A stretch of 64,000 nucleotides of DNA from Omphiscola glabra (taxonomy: Eukaryota > Mollusca > Gastropoda > Lymnaeidae): positions 22,591,510 to 22,655,509 of the forward strand of contig OZ024796.1 in the NCBI GenBank assembly GCA_964017045.1, read 5' to 3'. This document shows positions 1 to 12,102 of this stretch, piece by piece; position 1 is the first letter of the stretch, and the number at the start of each line of letters is the position of its first letter. Both the position numbers and the translations under genes were made by a program. Below the pieces are notes generated by a model. The model saw only the letters and a list, made by a program, of their open reading frames with translations. It did no database searches and had not been told where the DNA came from.

Positions 1-635
1 AATACACATCACAGTTATTCTACTTTGCCTTTAAGGTAAAAAAAATTAACCACTTTATTTATGGAAAATGTACACATTTTCTATCCAACATCATAACTAC
101 CTAGATGCATGCACACAGTTGATACCAGCTTCACAAGTTGTACCCATGGACATGACATCCAGATGATGGAGTCTATAGGTCACCAAATCTTAAATAGATT
201 TTATCAAGAGAAAACAATAACTCAATAACGCTTTTTCACTCTTTCTGTAATACTCCCCCCCCCCCCCCCCCAGTAATTATATTCTTTATTGTAATCACAT
301 TCTCACAGTGAGACCAAGTCGCTGAAAACTGTAATATTCCTTCTATACTGTACTCACGGCCTCACAGAACTAAATCACCGAAAACTGTAATGTTCCTTCC
401 ATACTGTACTCAAAGTCACACAGAACAAATCACCGAAATCCGATTCGAATGGAGGAGGAAGAAAAGCCTGACTCATGACTCACCGTCAACTAATTATCAT
501 TTAACAGTGAAAACACCATGTTGAAAAGCGAGACACACATTGACATTATATAATGACACAGTTTGGTGTTGGTAAGTAATTCACTTTATAGAGGATATGA
601 TTCAAGATTAACACTGAGATAGAGCGAAAAGCATA
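1..635. other. Unique AT-rich DNA
   Basis: Poly-C at 256-271. A doublet around CTGTAATGTTCCTTCCATAC occurs at 325-415. Nothing coding is recognised. Confidence 0.5.
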
Positions 636-868
636 GGCATTCTGTATGATGGACTATTGACAGGCATTCTGTATGATGGACTATTGACAGGCATTCTGTA
701 TGATGGACTATTGACAGGCATTCTGTATGATGGACTATTGACAGGCATTCTGTATGATGGACTATTGACAGGCATTCTGTATGATGGACTATTGACAGGC
801 ATTCTGTATGATGGACTATTGACAAACATTCTGTACGTTGGACTATTGAAATACATTCAGTACGTTGG
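636..868. repeat. 27-bp minisatellite, about 8.5 copies
   Basis: The unit contains CATTCTGTATGATGGACTAT. The first copies are identical and the last two have drifted (GTACGTTGG). Because 27 is divisible by 3, open frames on both strands run through it; they are not genes. Confidence 0.95.
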
Positions 869-1420
869 ACAGAAGACAACAATGTTAAAATGGTTGGGGA
901 ATCTTTAGGCAGGAACATGAACACTGGTGCTCACGGCGACGTCACCACGGTTAAAGCTGACACATACGGACTTAAAGCTGGTGAGAACACAGTGTAGCAA
1001 AACCCAGTCACACCCTTTCTTGAGGCTGTTTAGTGATAACCGGTTATTGCTTTATGCAAAACGATACTGGGCATTTTTATTTTGTTCAATTTCGTAAAGA
1101 TTTATTAGTTTAATCCAGACTTTAACAAAAAATGTAAATAGAAGTCTTAGAACTAATACATATTCAGTATACTGTATAAAAAATGAGTGTCTAACATACG
1201 GAACAATTTTAAACAAAAATAATTAAAAAATATAGTACTAGACTTGGAATGAAATACGTGGTCGCATTTTCTTAACAGGCAGGTATCCTGCTATAGATAT
1301 CAATTAAGAAAATTGCGTAAGTGCAGCGATTATAAACTAGGTCAAGTGCTGGTACCAAACTGTATCCAACTGCGAGTTGCTTTGAGTGTTACAAAGAATA
1401 CATTTCAGCTGCTGCTCAGT

Positions 1421-1845
1421 CTTTTGTGTGAAACAGTTGATGATGTGCAGTGAAACAGTTGAGGATGTGCAGTGAAACAGTTGATGATGTGCAGTGAAAC
1501 AGTTGAGGATGTGCAGTGAAACAGTTGAGGATGTGCAGTGAAACAGTTAAGGATGTGCAGTGAAACAGTTGAGGATGTGAAGTGAAACAGTCGATGATGT
1601 GCAGTGAAACAGTCGAAGATGTGCAGTGAAACAGTTGATGATGTGCAGTGAAACAGTTGAGTGTGTGCAGTGAAACAGTTGAGGATGTGCAGTGAAACAG
1701 TTGAGAATGTGCAGTGAAACAGTTGAGGATGTGCAGTGAAACATTTGAGGATGTGCAGTGAAACAGTTGAGGATGTGCAGTGAAACAGTTGAGAATGTGC
1801 AGTGAAACAGTTGAGGATGTGCAGTGAAACAGTTGAGGACGTCTA
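1421..1845. repeat. 22-bp minisatellite, about 19 copies
   Basis: The unit is GTGCAGTGAAACAGTTGAGG plus two bases, with variants GATGAT, GAGAAT and GAGTGT. As 22 is not divisible by 3 and the unit carries no stop on the minus strand, a long minus-strand frame results. No gene is supported. Confidence 0.95.
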
Positions 1846-2044
1846 GTAAAACTGATAACCGTTGTAAAAACAGTTTGATGAAACCGATAAACGGTTTTTA
1901 ACAAAATAGTAGGATCCCTCCCGTGACCCAACAGCGTTATTGATGTTTACCGTAAATGAATACGCCAATCATGCAGCACAATGCAGATCTTAACATTACG
2001 CAGACCCATCAATTCTTTTACAACTTAGTTTACTTTACCATTGA

Positions 2045-2340
2045 CAATTTTCTTGACCATTACCCCACTGACACACTCTTACCCGTAACCAACTATAACT
2101 CGTACCCCGCTGACACACTTTGTCTCGTACCACGCTGACACACTTTATCTCGTACCACGCTGACACACTTTGTCTCGTACCACGCTGACACACTTTATCT
2201 CGTACCACGCTGACACACTTTATCTCATACCCCGCTGACACACTTTATCTCGTACCACGCTGACACACTTTGTCTCGTACCCCGCTGACACACTTTAACC
2301 CGTACCACGCTGACACACTTTAACCCGTACCCCACTTACA
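2045..2340. repeat. 25-bp minisatellite, about 11 copies
   Basis: The unit contains CGTACCACGCTGACACACTT, with variants CCCCGC/CCACGC and TATCT/TGTCT. The edges are degenerate. Confidence 0.93.
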
Positions 2341-2699
2341 CGTTTCCTTACTCTCATGAGATGGCCGCATTGATTTTCTTTTCAGCCGAGCTATCTCCTC
2401 CCTTAACACCCCTCTCCCAAATTTTCCTACACAATATTCACACTGGGTGCCCCCAAAGTACGCGGGAGCTCCCTCTGATTCTGAGCCAATTAGTTGATCA
2501 ATGCTTTCATACAAATCTAACAAAATATTCGTCATCCTGTGACATAAGCAAACTTAAAAACACTCACACACACAGACACACAAAGATTCGATTATAGATA
2601 ACAATAAGGAAACAAATCTAACGTGTGCAATAATAATAATAATAGTGATAAACACACAGTTTCAAGGTCGATGGATTTGCAGGAGAACATTTTATGAAA

Positions 2700-4315
2700 A
2701 ATAACGAGTTATTTACTGATGTAACCACAGTACAGTTACTTTATGTAACCACAATACAGTTACTTTATGCAACCACATACAGTTACTTTTTGTAACCACA
2801 TACAGTTACTTTATGTAACCACAATACAGTTACTTTATGTAACCACAATACAGTTAATTTATGCAACCACAATACAGTTACTTTATGTAACCACAATATA
2901 GCTACTTTATGTAACCACATACAGTTACTTTATGTAACAACATACAGTTACTTTATGTAACCACATACATTTACTTTATGTAAATACATGGTTACTTTAT
3001 GTAACCACAATACAGTACTTCATGCAACCACATACAGTTACTTTATGTAACCACATACAGTTACTTTATGTAACCACATACAGTTACTTTATGTAACCAC
3101 ATACAGTTACTTTATGCAACCACAATACAGTTACTTTATGTAACCACATACATTTGCTTTATGTAACCACATACAGTTACTTTATGTAACCACAATACAG
3201 TTACTTTATGTAACCACATACATTTACTTTATGTAAATACATACAGTTACTTTATGTAACCACAATACAGTTACTTCATGCAACCACATACAGTAACTTT
3301 ATCTAACCACATACAGTTACTTTATGTAACCACATACAGTTACTTTATGTAACCACATACAGTTACTTTATGTAACCACATACAGTTACTTTATGCAACC
3401 ACAATACAGTTACTTTATGTAACCACATACATTTACTTTATGTAACCACATACAGTTACTTTATGTAACCACAATACAGTTACTTTATGTAACCACATAC
3501 ATTTACTTTATGTAAATACATACAGTTACTTTATGTAACCACAATACAGTTACTTCATGCAACCACATACAGTAACTTTATCTAACCACATACAGTTACT
3601 TTATGTAACCACATACAGTTACTTTATCTAACCACATACAGTTACTTTATGTAACCACATACAGTTACTTTATGCAACCACATACAGTTACTTTATGTAA
3701 CCACATACAGTTACTTTATGCAACCACATACAGTTACTTTATGTAACCACATACAGTTACTTTATGTAACCACATACAGTTACTTTATGTAACCACATAC
3801 AGTTACTTTATGTAACCACATACAGTTACTTTATGTAACCACATACAGTTACTTTATGTAACCACATACAGTTACTTTATGTAACCACATACAGTTACTT
3901 TATGTAACCACATACAGTTACTTTATGTAACCACATACAGTTACTTTATGCAACCACAATACAGTTACTTTATGCCACCACATACAGTTACTTTATGTAC
4001 CCACATACAGTTACTTTATCTAACCACATACAGTTACTTTATGCAACCACATAGTTACTTTATGTAACCACATACATTTACTTTATGCAACCACATACAG
4101 TTACTTTATGTAACCACATACAGTTACTTTATGTAACCACATACAGTTACTTTATGTAACCACATACAGTTACTTTATGTAACCACATACAGTTACGTTA
4201 TGTAACCACATACAGTTACTTTATGCAACCACAATATAGTACTTTATGTAACCACATACAGTTACTTTATGCAACCACATACAGTTACTTTATGTAACCA
4301 CAATACGGTCACTCA
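2700..4315. repeat. 23/24-bp satellite block, about 68 copies
   Basis: The unit contains CAGTTACTTTATGTAACCAC. Each unit holds a short dyad, GTTAC-TTTAT-GTAAC, able to form a small hairpin. Variants with an extra A (CAATACAG), TATGCAAC, TATCTAAC and CATTTACTT are interspersed. A segment around 3121-3300 recurs almost unchanged around 3400-3600, which suggests a larger duplication of about 280 bp within the block. Confidence 0.96.
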
Positions 4316-4959
4316 ATGTAACTTCAACACACTTCATTAAACCACGGGCCCGCCCGTTACCACTGAAACAAGACAACACAGTCTTGCTAATACTTTCATA
4401 ACAAGAATCCCCAAAGAGGAGAGCCACACGACGACAAGGGAGGTAAACATACCTACTTAACCCTTTTCGGAACCAAATTAACTGGCCAACTGTTAGCGCC
4501 GTCTGGGTGGCCCGCCATTAAATGTTCATCCAGTAAAGCCTATCGCTTCCTGGGTCATACAGACCACAGCAACCTTTCAAATTAATGATGCCTGATTAGG
4601 AATTATACAAACGTAATAGTGAACTGAGACCTACATAATCTTCAACCTAGATCTCAGCGAATGAGAGTGGGAGAAAAAAAACAAATCAACAACAACGTGG
4701 TGGTCAAGGGTTCAGAGAGTGCGTGAGGGGATCACAAATATATATTTAGCAAACATGTGTTATTATTTTCTTCTCAAAGGACTAATTACTACATAGTCCT
4801 ACCCATTCAAAAATTAGTTTTCTACATACTGACACAAAACACTTTATAAAGTCCGGAGGAATAAGTGAAGTAGTTCGTAGATAAATTATTATTTTTCCTT
4901 TCAAATATTGCATGAGTGATTGGAAGGTTAAAATGAGAAGTGTATTCATGGGGTGCGAT

Positions 4960-5425
4960 GGTAAATACGTTGTAGGTGCTATCGTAGATGTGTTGTACAG
5001 TAGATGCTATCGTAAATATGTTGTACAGGAGATGCTATAGTAAATATGTTGTACAGGAGATGCTATCGTAAATATGTTGTTCAGTAGATGCTATCGTACA
5101 TATGTTGTACAGTAGTTGCTATCGTAAATATGTTGTACAGTAGTTGCTATCGTAAATATGTTGTACAGTAGATGCTATCGTAAATATGTTGTACAGTAGA
5201 TGCTATCATAACTATGTTGTACAGTAGATGCTATCGTAAATATGTTGTACAGTAGATGCTATCGTAAATATGTTGTACAGTAGATGCTATCATAACTATG
5301 TTGTACAGTAGATGCTATCGTAAATATGTTGTACAGTAGATGCTATCGTAAATATGTTGTACAGTAGATGCTATCATAAATATGTTGTACAGTAGATGCT
5401 ATCATAGATGTGTTATAGTAACCCT
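4960..5425. repeat. 28-bp minisatellite, about 16 copies
   Basis: The unit contains GTTGTACAGTAGATGCTATC. It is AT-rich with edge variants (GGAGATG, CATAACT). No coding potential. Confidence 0.95.
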
Positions 5426-6290
5426 CAGCTCAGCTTGCCGTGTACTCACATTGATAGCTTGACGTAAAAAAACTTCTTTCGAAAACCTCTTAAGTTTCGA
5501 CAGGTCCTTCGAATTTCTTCCAGTCCCGAGACAGCCCTAACTCACCCCTGATACATTACTACTGCGCCCCCACCCCACACGCCTTATAACTCACTCCAAT
5601 AAGGTTCTACTGCGCCCCCACCCCACACACAGCTGGACCAGACCCTTGGGAACTCGTGGGTTAATTTGTTTATTGTCAAAAGTTATTATTTGTTACAGAC
5701 AACTTTAATATTTGCTTATAAACATATTTGTTATATCCTCGCGGATAACCAGCTAACGGGCTTTTTGGTCATTATTCCTTGAGGGACTTTTTTTGCACTG
5801 TCCAGATGGAACAAAGTCCAGATCTTATCAAGATTTGAGTATGCAAGCGTTTGGATGCGATTGGGAGCTGACACTCTAATGCAGGGCGGAATCCTTGCAA
5901 ACCGCTTCCCTAATAATCCGACACAAACACAGAAAACAACAAGAAAACAAAAGAGAACACAGCACCGGGAACACACAGCACCGGGAACACATGGGTTAAT
6001 TGGAAAAACCAAGATCGCGACAGGTCCAGATTAAAGTCACATGATCAATACGTCCTAGGCGGTCTGTACCCCAAATCATAACATTGACTAGGAAAATAAT
6101 TATGGTCGGAGAAGGGAGGCGGAGGTGGATATGGGGCATATCAGGAGTGATGGAGTGAATGGCTTTAGCTGAGAGGGGTGAGAATCTTGTGTGTGTGTGT
6201 GTCCGTCAAGGGAATGTCTAAGCAAATGGGGAATAAGGAGAAGGTTGCTTGGGGAGTAAGGATATAGATTTGACTTAAGGGGATTTAGGA
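5426..6290. other. Unique DNA, no gene recognised
   Basis: A small doublet around CTACTGCGCCCCCACCCCAC occurs at 5560-5630, and GCACCGGGAACACA is repeated at 5960-5990. The minus-strand open frame at 5731-6012 has no known domain. Confidence 0.5.
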
Positions 6291-6535
6291 TGAAGATGAA
6301 GTTGTTTGGGGACCGAGGATACAGAGATGACGATGCTTGGGGATTTAGGATATGAAGATGACGTTGTCTGGGGAGTGAAGATACAGAGATGACGATGTTT
6401 GGGGATTTAGGATATGAAGATGACGTTGTCTGGGGAGTGAGGATACAGAGATGACGATGTTTGGGGATTTAGGATATGGAGATGACGCTGTCTGGGGAGT
6501 GAGGATATCGAGATGACGTATGGGGAGTTAGATAT
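6290..6535. repeat. 62-bp minisatellite, about 4 copies
   Basis: The unit is a doublet of related halves containing GATGACGATG and GATGACGTTG, each followed by a TGGGGA motif. The period between equivalent GATGACGATG motifs is 62 bp (6326, 6388 and on). Confidence 0.85.
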
Positions 6536-6599
6536 GAAGCCAAAATAAAATACACAGTAGCTGTAATTAAAAAAAAACAACTTTATATTAACTTCGCTT

Positions 6600-6900
6600 T
6601 CGTTCGCGTATCTGGTTGGCAAAATCTTCAGACGGCTAATTGACCCACTTCACGTCAACCTATCAAGCTGAAACGTGACACATAAACTCGTAGCCGATCT
6701 TTTGTTTTTGGCGTAAAAAGCGTGTGGATCATTACAATATTAATGTAGTTTAGGGCCGTTAAAAAAGTGCGGTTTCAAACCTTGGAGGGGGGGGGGGGTG
6801 TAGCACTAATTGACATTCTTATAAAGTGCGTTACTTGAATTATTCATCTTTTGTCAAATTGTCAGCCCCCCCCTCCCCCCCCCCCCCCCACACACAATGC
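6600..6900 (-). repeat. Dispersed repeat, copy 1 (inverted relative to 17040 copy)
   Basis: Read on the minus strand this stretch matches 17040-17460 in several collinear blocks. The blocks are CACTTTATAAGAATNNCAATTAG, a poly-C tract followed by CCAAGG, an ACTATATTAATATT-like block, and GGTCAATTAGCCGTC. It is an interspersed element fragment of unknown class. Confidence 0.7.
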
Positions 6901-7422
6901 TCGATATTAATTTTTATAAAGAATTTTTCTGAACAACATTGTTTTTCTTTAAGGGGATGCTTAACTGTATCATTAACTCATTAATTTAATTATAAAAGGG
7001 CTGGACTGCGATACATCTTTTACGTAGATCAAAAAAGATACACAGAATACGTTTGTAAATAAAAAAAAATAAATATGTTGGGCTTTAATGATGATCGGAA
7101 AATATACACATTTAAACTGTTTTGGCAAATATGTTCATCAGTACAACTGAAAACAGTCATACAATCATACATTGCATTTACAGAATACATATTTATATCC
7201 TACCTAAGCCTGAAAATGAAATGAAAAAAAAAAAGAATAAGAATGGGCACAAGTCCCTATCGAAACCAATGCTCGAAATAACGGAGAGAAAGTGGGTGGA
7301 AGATGTACACAATACAAAAGCCAAACATGAAAGTCATTTCAGCTATTTCAAATCGTGAATTATGTTATTATTGTATTACGGGGGTCAGCGTACCAAATCT
7401 TTCTATTAATTTGTTTATAGAT

Positions 7423-7628
7423 CAGTGGTTCTCAACCTTCCTAATGCCGCGACCCTTTAATGCAGTTCCTCGTGTTGGGGCGAACCCCCAACCACAAAAT
7501 TATTATCGCTGCCACTTCATAACTGTAGAGTATATGTGTTTTCCGTTTGTCTTAGTCGACCCCCTGTGAAAGGGTCGTTCGACCCCCCCCCCCCAAAGGT
7601 GTCGCGACCCACAGGTTGAGCACCACTG
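7423..7628 (+). mobile_element. SPIN-like hAT MITE, copy 1
   Basis: The 206-bp element starts CAGTGGTTCTCAACCTTCCT and ends with CGCGACCCACAGGTTGAG-CACCACTG. The end and interior words (AATGCCGCGACCCTTTAA, AGGGTCGTTCGACCC) match the SPIN (Space Invader) non-autonomous hAT consensus as I know it. It is flanked by TTATAGAT and ATATAGAT (7 of 8), the hAT target duplication. It has drifted more than the other copies and contains a poly-C expansion. Confidence 0.9.
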
Positions 7629-8499
7629 ATATAGATCGTGTCATGCATTTACTCCCATGCAACATACGAGTTGCTAATATTCCATCATGCCCATGGTTGC
7701 AAAATCACTTCCTATTTTTAATTTGGATTGAAACGTCTTGAGAGTAAGTATTTGCATTATTACTTCTACTAGCATGTATGACCCGATTATACCGATTACC
7801 CGGTCTCATTAGCCACACGAAGAGCTGCAACCAGACAAGATAATCTATCGTCTCTCGTAGACGGAAAGATGCCATACCATACCATGACCCGATGCTATCG
7901 CCATGATAATGGTTGGTCCTTTCTACCTGCCATTGCAAAAACTCATCACAGTGCCTTAAAAAGCAGTATCTACGTAACGATATTTACGTTTCTACATCAT
8001 TACGTTTTGAGAAGTATTTACTTGCTACGTATTAATAATTAAACGCCTAACCTAACCCCCTTATCACGCCCCCTAAGCTACGGTTTTTTTTCTCTATCTC
8101 TTAACATGACCTTTGATTACTGAATCTAAATTACCATTAGTTATATCATTATTGTTACCAAAGAAGTTCACCGAGGGGACGATTTCTAAGGTAGAGAAAT
8201 ACTTTAGATGCCATGTGTTTTTAAATCTTGTTATATGTTGGGCTCACCCTGCCGTTGAACTACACATTTTGTGTTCTATAAAAGTTGTGAAAACATATTC
8301 TTAAATTTACAACAAAAGCTCTATATATGATATAAATATATTTTATATTAACGGAATTTGATATATTGATATCTTCATTAAAAAAAATGTAAACAAACTT
8401 TTGCCTTGTTTTTTAAAATTAGAAATTTTTTGGAAAACCGTTACACAAAGAATTCTTTTATCTAACGACCAATCTCACAACCGTTTTTTTCACGTCCAT

Positions 8500-9290
8500 A
8501 ACAGACTTGAGTGTCTATAACAGACTTGAGTGTCTATAACAGAGTTGTAGTTCCCACCATATGCAATCACACATTTTTTGCCCTTCATATGGTTTGTTCT
8601 TATTTGGATGAGTTATAAAGTGCATTAGCGAATGCTATTTAGCTATAGTGTTTCGCTGCACTGATTGACTTAAACGACATTTTCTTATTAATATATATAT
8701 ATTTAAAGGTTAAGTTTTCATTACGGTTTAAGTGTAACACCTAGAGTTAAACACCTGGAGTTTAACACCTAGACATTAGCACCTAGAGTTTAAGACCCAG
8801 AGTTTAACTCCTAGAGTTTAACACATCGAGTTTAACACCTGGAGTTTAACACCCGGAGTTTAACACCTGGAGTTTAGCACCTGGAGTTTGAAACCTGGAC
8901 TAGAGTTTAACACCTGGAGTTTGAAACCTGGAGTTAAACAGCAATTAAAAGCAATGCAGCAGACTGGATGACAAATCAATACCGAAACGAAATGTGTCGG
9001 CGGTAGCAATAAAAACAAATGGATGTATTTTTACAGTGAAATAATCGATTGCTTAGCTCACCCATTTTGTTTAACGTGAACCTCAGAAGCAAAACACAGC
9101 TACCAGATAGGACTTGTTTCATTGTGGTGGCAGATGATAGACAAAGAACAAAATACGAACGAAAGAAAAAAATTTTACTTGGAGAATACATCATAATCGA
9201 GTAGTTTACACCACAATCTAAATAGTTTACACCAAAATCTAAGTAGTTTACACCACAATCTTATTAGTTTACACCATAATATAAGCAGTT
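8500..9290. repeat. Cluster of short arrays (19, 14 and 21 bp)
   Basis: Three small arrays are present: 8500-8550 (ACAGACTTGAGTGTCTATA, about 3 copies), 8735-8940 (14 bp, ACACCTGGAGTTTA, about 14 imperfect copies) and 9200-9290 (21 bp, TAGTTTACACCACAATCTAA, 4 copies). Between them, 8945-9195 shows nothing recognised. Confidence 0.85.
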
Positions 9291-9344
9291 TTAAGTTTGC
9301 ATACAATTTTGTCCTTGACAGTTAATGCTTCTTCATATAGATCT

Positions 9345-10078
9345 ATAAAGACATTATACACATAGTCTAGCAATTAGAGACACTACAATGACATGAGACA
9401 TTATACACATAGCCTATACTACAATGAGCTAAGACATTATCCACATGGCCTAGCAATTAGAGACACTACAATGAGCTAAGACATTATCCACATGGCCTAG
9501 CAATTAGAGACACTAAAATGACCTAAGACATTATCCACATGGCCTAGCAATTAGAGACACTACAATGACCTAAGACATTATCCACATGGCCTAGCAATTA
9601 GAGACACTACAATGACCTAAGACATTATCCACATGGCCTAGCAATTAGAGACACTAAAATGACCTAAGACATTATCCACATGGCCTAGCAATTAGAGACA
9701 CTACAATGAGCTAAGACATTATCCACATGGCATAGCAATTAGAGACACTACAATGACCTAAGACATTATCCACATGGCCTAGCAATTAGAGACACTACAA
9801 TGACCTAAGACATTATCCACATGGCCTAGCAATTAGAGACACTACAATGACCTAAGACATTATCCACATGGCCTAGCAATTAGAGACACTAAAAGGACCT
9901 AAGACATTATCCACATAGCCTAGCAATTAGAGACACTACAATGACCTAAGACATTATCCACATGGCCTAGCAATTAGAGACACTACAATGACCTAAGACA
10001 TTATACACATAGCCTAGCAATTAGAGACACTACAATGACCTAAGACATTATACACATGGCCTAGCAATTAGAGACACT
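9345..10078. repeat. 47-bp minisatellite, about 15 copies
   Basis: The unit contains ACATTATCCACATGGCCTAG followed by CAATTAGAGACACTACAATG. Variation is confined to a few positions (TATACACATAG/TATCCACATGG, GAGCTAAG/GACCTAAG). One early copy lacks the middle part. Confidence 0.96.
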
Positions 10079-10880
10079 TTACACGAACCTCAACTTTCTA
10101 CACCGGACTGATGACACCTTCTTCGAAAAGAGCAGACTGACATGACAGATGACACCGACTTGATAAATCATACACCACATTGACAGATGACACCGTCTTT
10201 ATAAATCAAACACGAACTTGACAGATTTCTTAATCTTCAAAACAAAGCAATTAAATATCAAATCTCTTGACGTCACAACCTTCGATAAGAAACGGTAAAA
10301 TCGTTAACCAATAATCGCTGAATCTGAACGTCAATTTACGGTTCTTCAAAGACTCTATTCAAATGTTTCATCGATATGTCTTTAATATGAAGCTATTAGA
10401 TATCTGCGATTTTCTTTTGCCATTTATGTTTGTGTCGAGACACGCCTGACGAACTGTCTATTCAATTTCCACAAATGTGTCAATAACAACAACACTACTT
10501 GCGAGTGGGAACATGTAGCATCCAGGCCAAGACGGCCAGGTCACGACTGCCTAGTGTTAAAAAGAGCAAGGTTCCAGAATTCACGGGCTTTGATACAGTC
10601 CGAAGATGTGACACGTTCAACCACACAGCTCGTTCCTGGAGAGTAAAACTGGACGACCGGTACGGACTGAGAGAACAGGGAACCCGGGCGGGAGGGCGGT
10701 GGGGTGGGGGTGGGTCGGCGGGCGGATTCTAACAGAGGAGAGATTAAAGGCGAGGGATGGAGACACGAGGAGGGGGAGCTCAAAACGTGCGACGACGCCG
10801 GAGCAGAGGGAGACATTTTCTGATGGCCATAAGACATGCGGACAGTGGGCAGATGGATCTGGTGCACCGTTCTCTCTTAT
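10079..10880. other. Non-repetitive stretch, no gene recognised
   Basis: This stretch separates the 47-bp and 44-bp arrays. The second half (10500-10870) is richer in G+C and CpG than its surroundings and holds open frames on both strands. None shows a known domain or a convincing pair of splice sites. It could be an unrecognised exon or a promoter-like island; I cannot decide between them. Confidence 0.4.
10684..10727 (+). other. G-rich tract with G-quadruplex pattern
   Basis: The plus strand carries successive runs of three or more G separated by one to three bases (GGGCGGGAGGGCGGTGGGG and onward). This satisfies the usual four-run G-quadruplex pattern more than once. It sits in an unusually GC-rich, otherwise non-repetitive stretch (10500-10870) without an identified gene. 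Confidence 0.75.
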
Positions 10881-11510
10881 AACTCACTGATATGTCACCC
10901 CCAAGCACCCCAGGGTACATCATTTTCTCCATTAACTCACTGATATGTCAATCCGCTGGCACCCATTCTCTCCATTAACTTACTGATATGCCAATCCGCT
11001 GGCACCCATTCTCTCCATTAACTTACTGATATGTCACCCCCAAGCACCCAAGGGCACATCATTCTCTCCATTAACTTACTGATAAGTCACTCCCCTGGCT
11101 ACCATTCTCTCCATTAACTCAATGATATGTCACCTCCCTGGCAACCCCTTCTCCCCATTAACTCAATGATATGTCACCTCCCTGGCACCCCATTCTCCCC
11201 ATTAACTCAATGATATGTCACCTCCCTGGCAACCCATTCTCCCCATTAACTCAATGATATGTCACCTCCCTGGCAACCCATTCTCCCCCATTGACTCAAT
11301 GATATGTCACCTCCCTGGCAACCCATTCTCCCCATTAACTCACTGATATGTCACCTCCCTGGTACCCCATTCTCCCCATTAACTCACTGATATCTCACCT
11401 ACCTGGTACCCCATTCTCCCCATTAACTCACTGATATGTCACCTCCCTGGCAACCCATTCTCCCCATTAACTCACTGATATGTCACCTCCCTGGCAACCA
11501 TCACAGGGTT
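10880..11510. repeat. 44-bp minisatellite, about 14 copies
   Basis: The unit contains ACTCACTGATATGTCACCTC followed by CCTGGCAACCCATTCTCC. The first four copies form a divergent group with CCGCTGGCACCC or CCCAAGCACCC, the rest are more uniform. Confidence 0.95.
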
Positions 11511-11883
11511 TTATCACTTCGTAAAGTTTAGAAAAATCGATAGTATTCAGGCCAGCATTGACTAGCACAAGCAGGATGTGTATCCGTTGTAAGGTTAGAT
11601 TCTGCCTTATACCATACACGTATCTAACACGGGGAAAAAATAGTAGCTTGAACTCAACATTGTCTGCGTTTAAACCACCGGATCGTTATGCGCTGACCTT
11701 TTCAAACTCACCTCCGCTTGTTGTATGTAGTTATTTTTTCTTAAGTACAGGTTACCTCCAGTACATCAATAAATGCATGCAGGTCGACGGTCGAGCATCA
11801 GTTTGGATCATACCCTCCCCCCCCTCCGTCACGCCCCTCAACCTATCTCAATGCTTTTGATTGATCTCATGCGTATTTCGGTT

Positions 11884-12102
11884 ACCGGAAATTTGATCGA
11901 AAGAAATTTCGTCGACAGAAAATGGTTGGCGGAAATTTGATCGAACGGAAATTTGGTCGAATCATTTTTTCAGTTCACACGTTAAAATTTTCGTCAAATT
12001 TTAACGTGTAAACTAAAAAAAAGATTCGACCAAATATCCGTTCGATCAAATGTCCGTCGATCAAAATTCCGTCGACGAAATTTCTTTCGATCAAATTTTC
12101 GG
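11884..12102. mobile_element. Fold-back (long inverted repeat) MITE-like element
   Basis: This is a near-perfect palindrome of about 220 bp. The left arm (from CCGGAAATTTGATCGAAAG) is matched in reverse by the right arm (ending CTTTCGATCAAATTTTCGG). The arms meet around 11990 (GTTAAAATTTTCGTCAAA). Both arms contain spaced copies of a GAAATTTGATCGAA-like motif. There is no coding sequence. The superfamily is not assigned, because I could not confirm a target-site duplication. Confidence 0.85.

Noticed and set aside
2700..4315. Possible CRISPR array (regular short repeats)
   Set aside because: There are no spacers: units abut directly and are 23-24 bp long. The genome is eukaryotic. The same reasoning applies to all other arrays in the window.
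5731..6012. Minus-strand 93-codon open frame
   Set aside because: No known domain, no supporting splice sites, and hydrophobic runs are explained by CA- and AAC-rich DNA.
10541..10867. 108-codon minus-strand frame rich in Pro and Ser
   Set aside because: Other frames over the same GC-rich stretch are also open, and there is no homology to the PDZ gene or another family that I can see.
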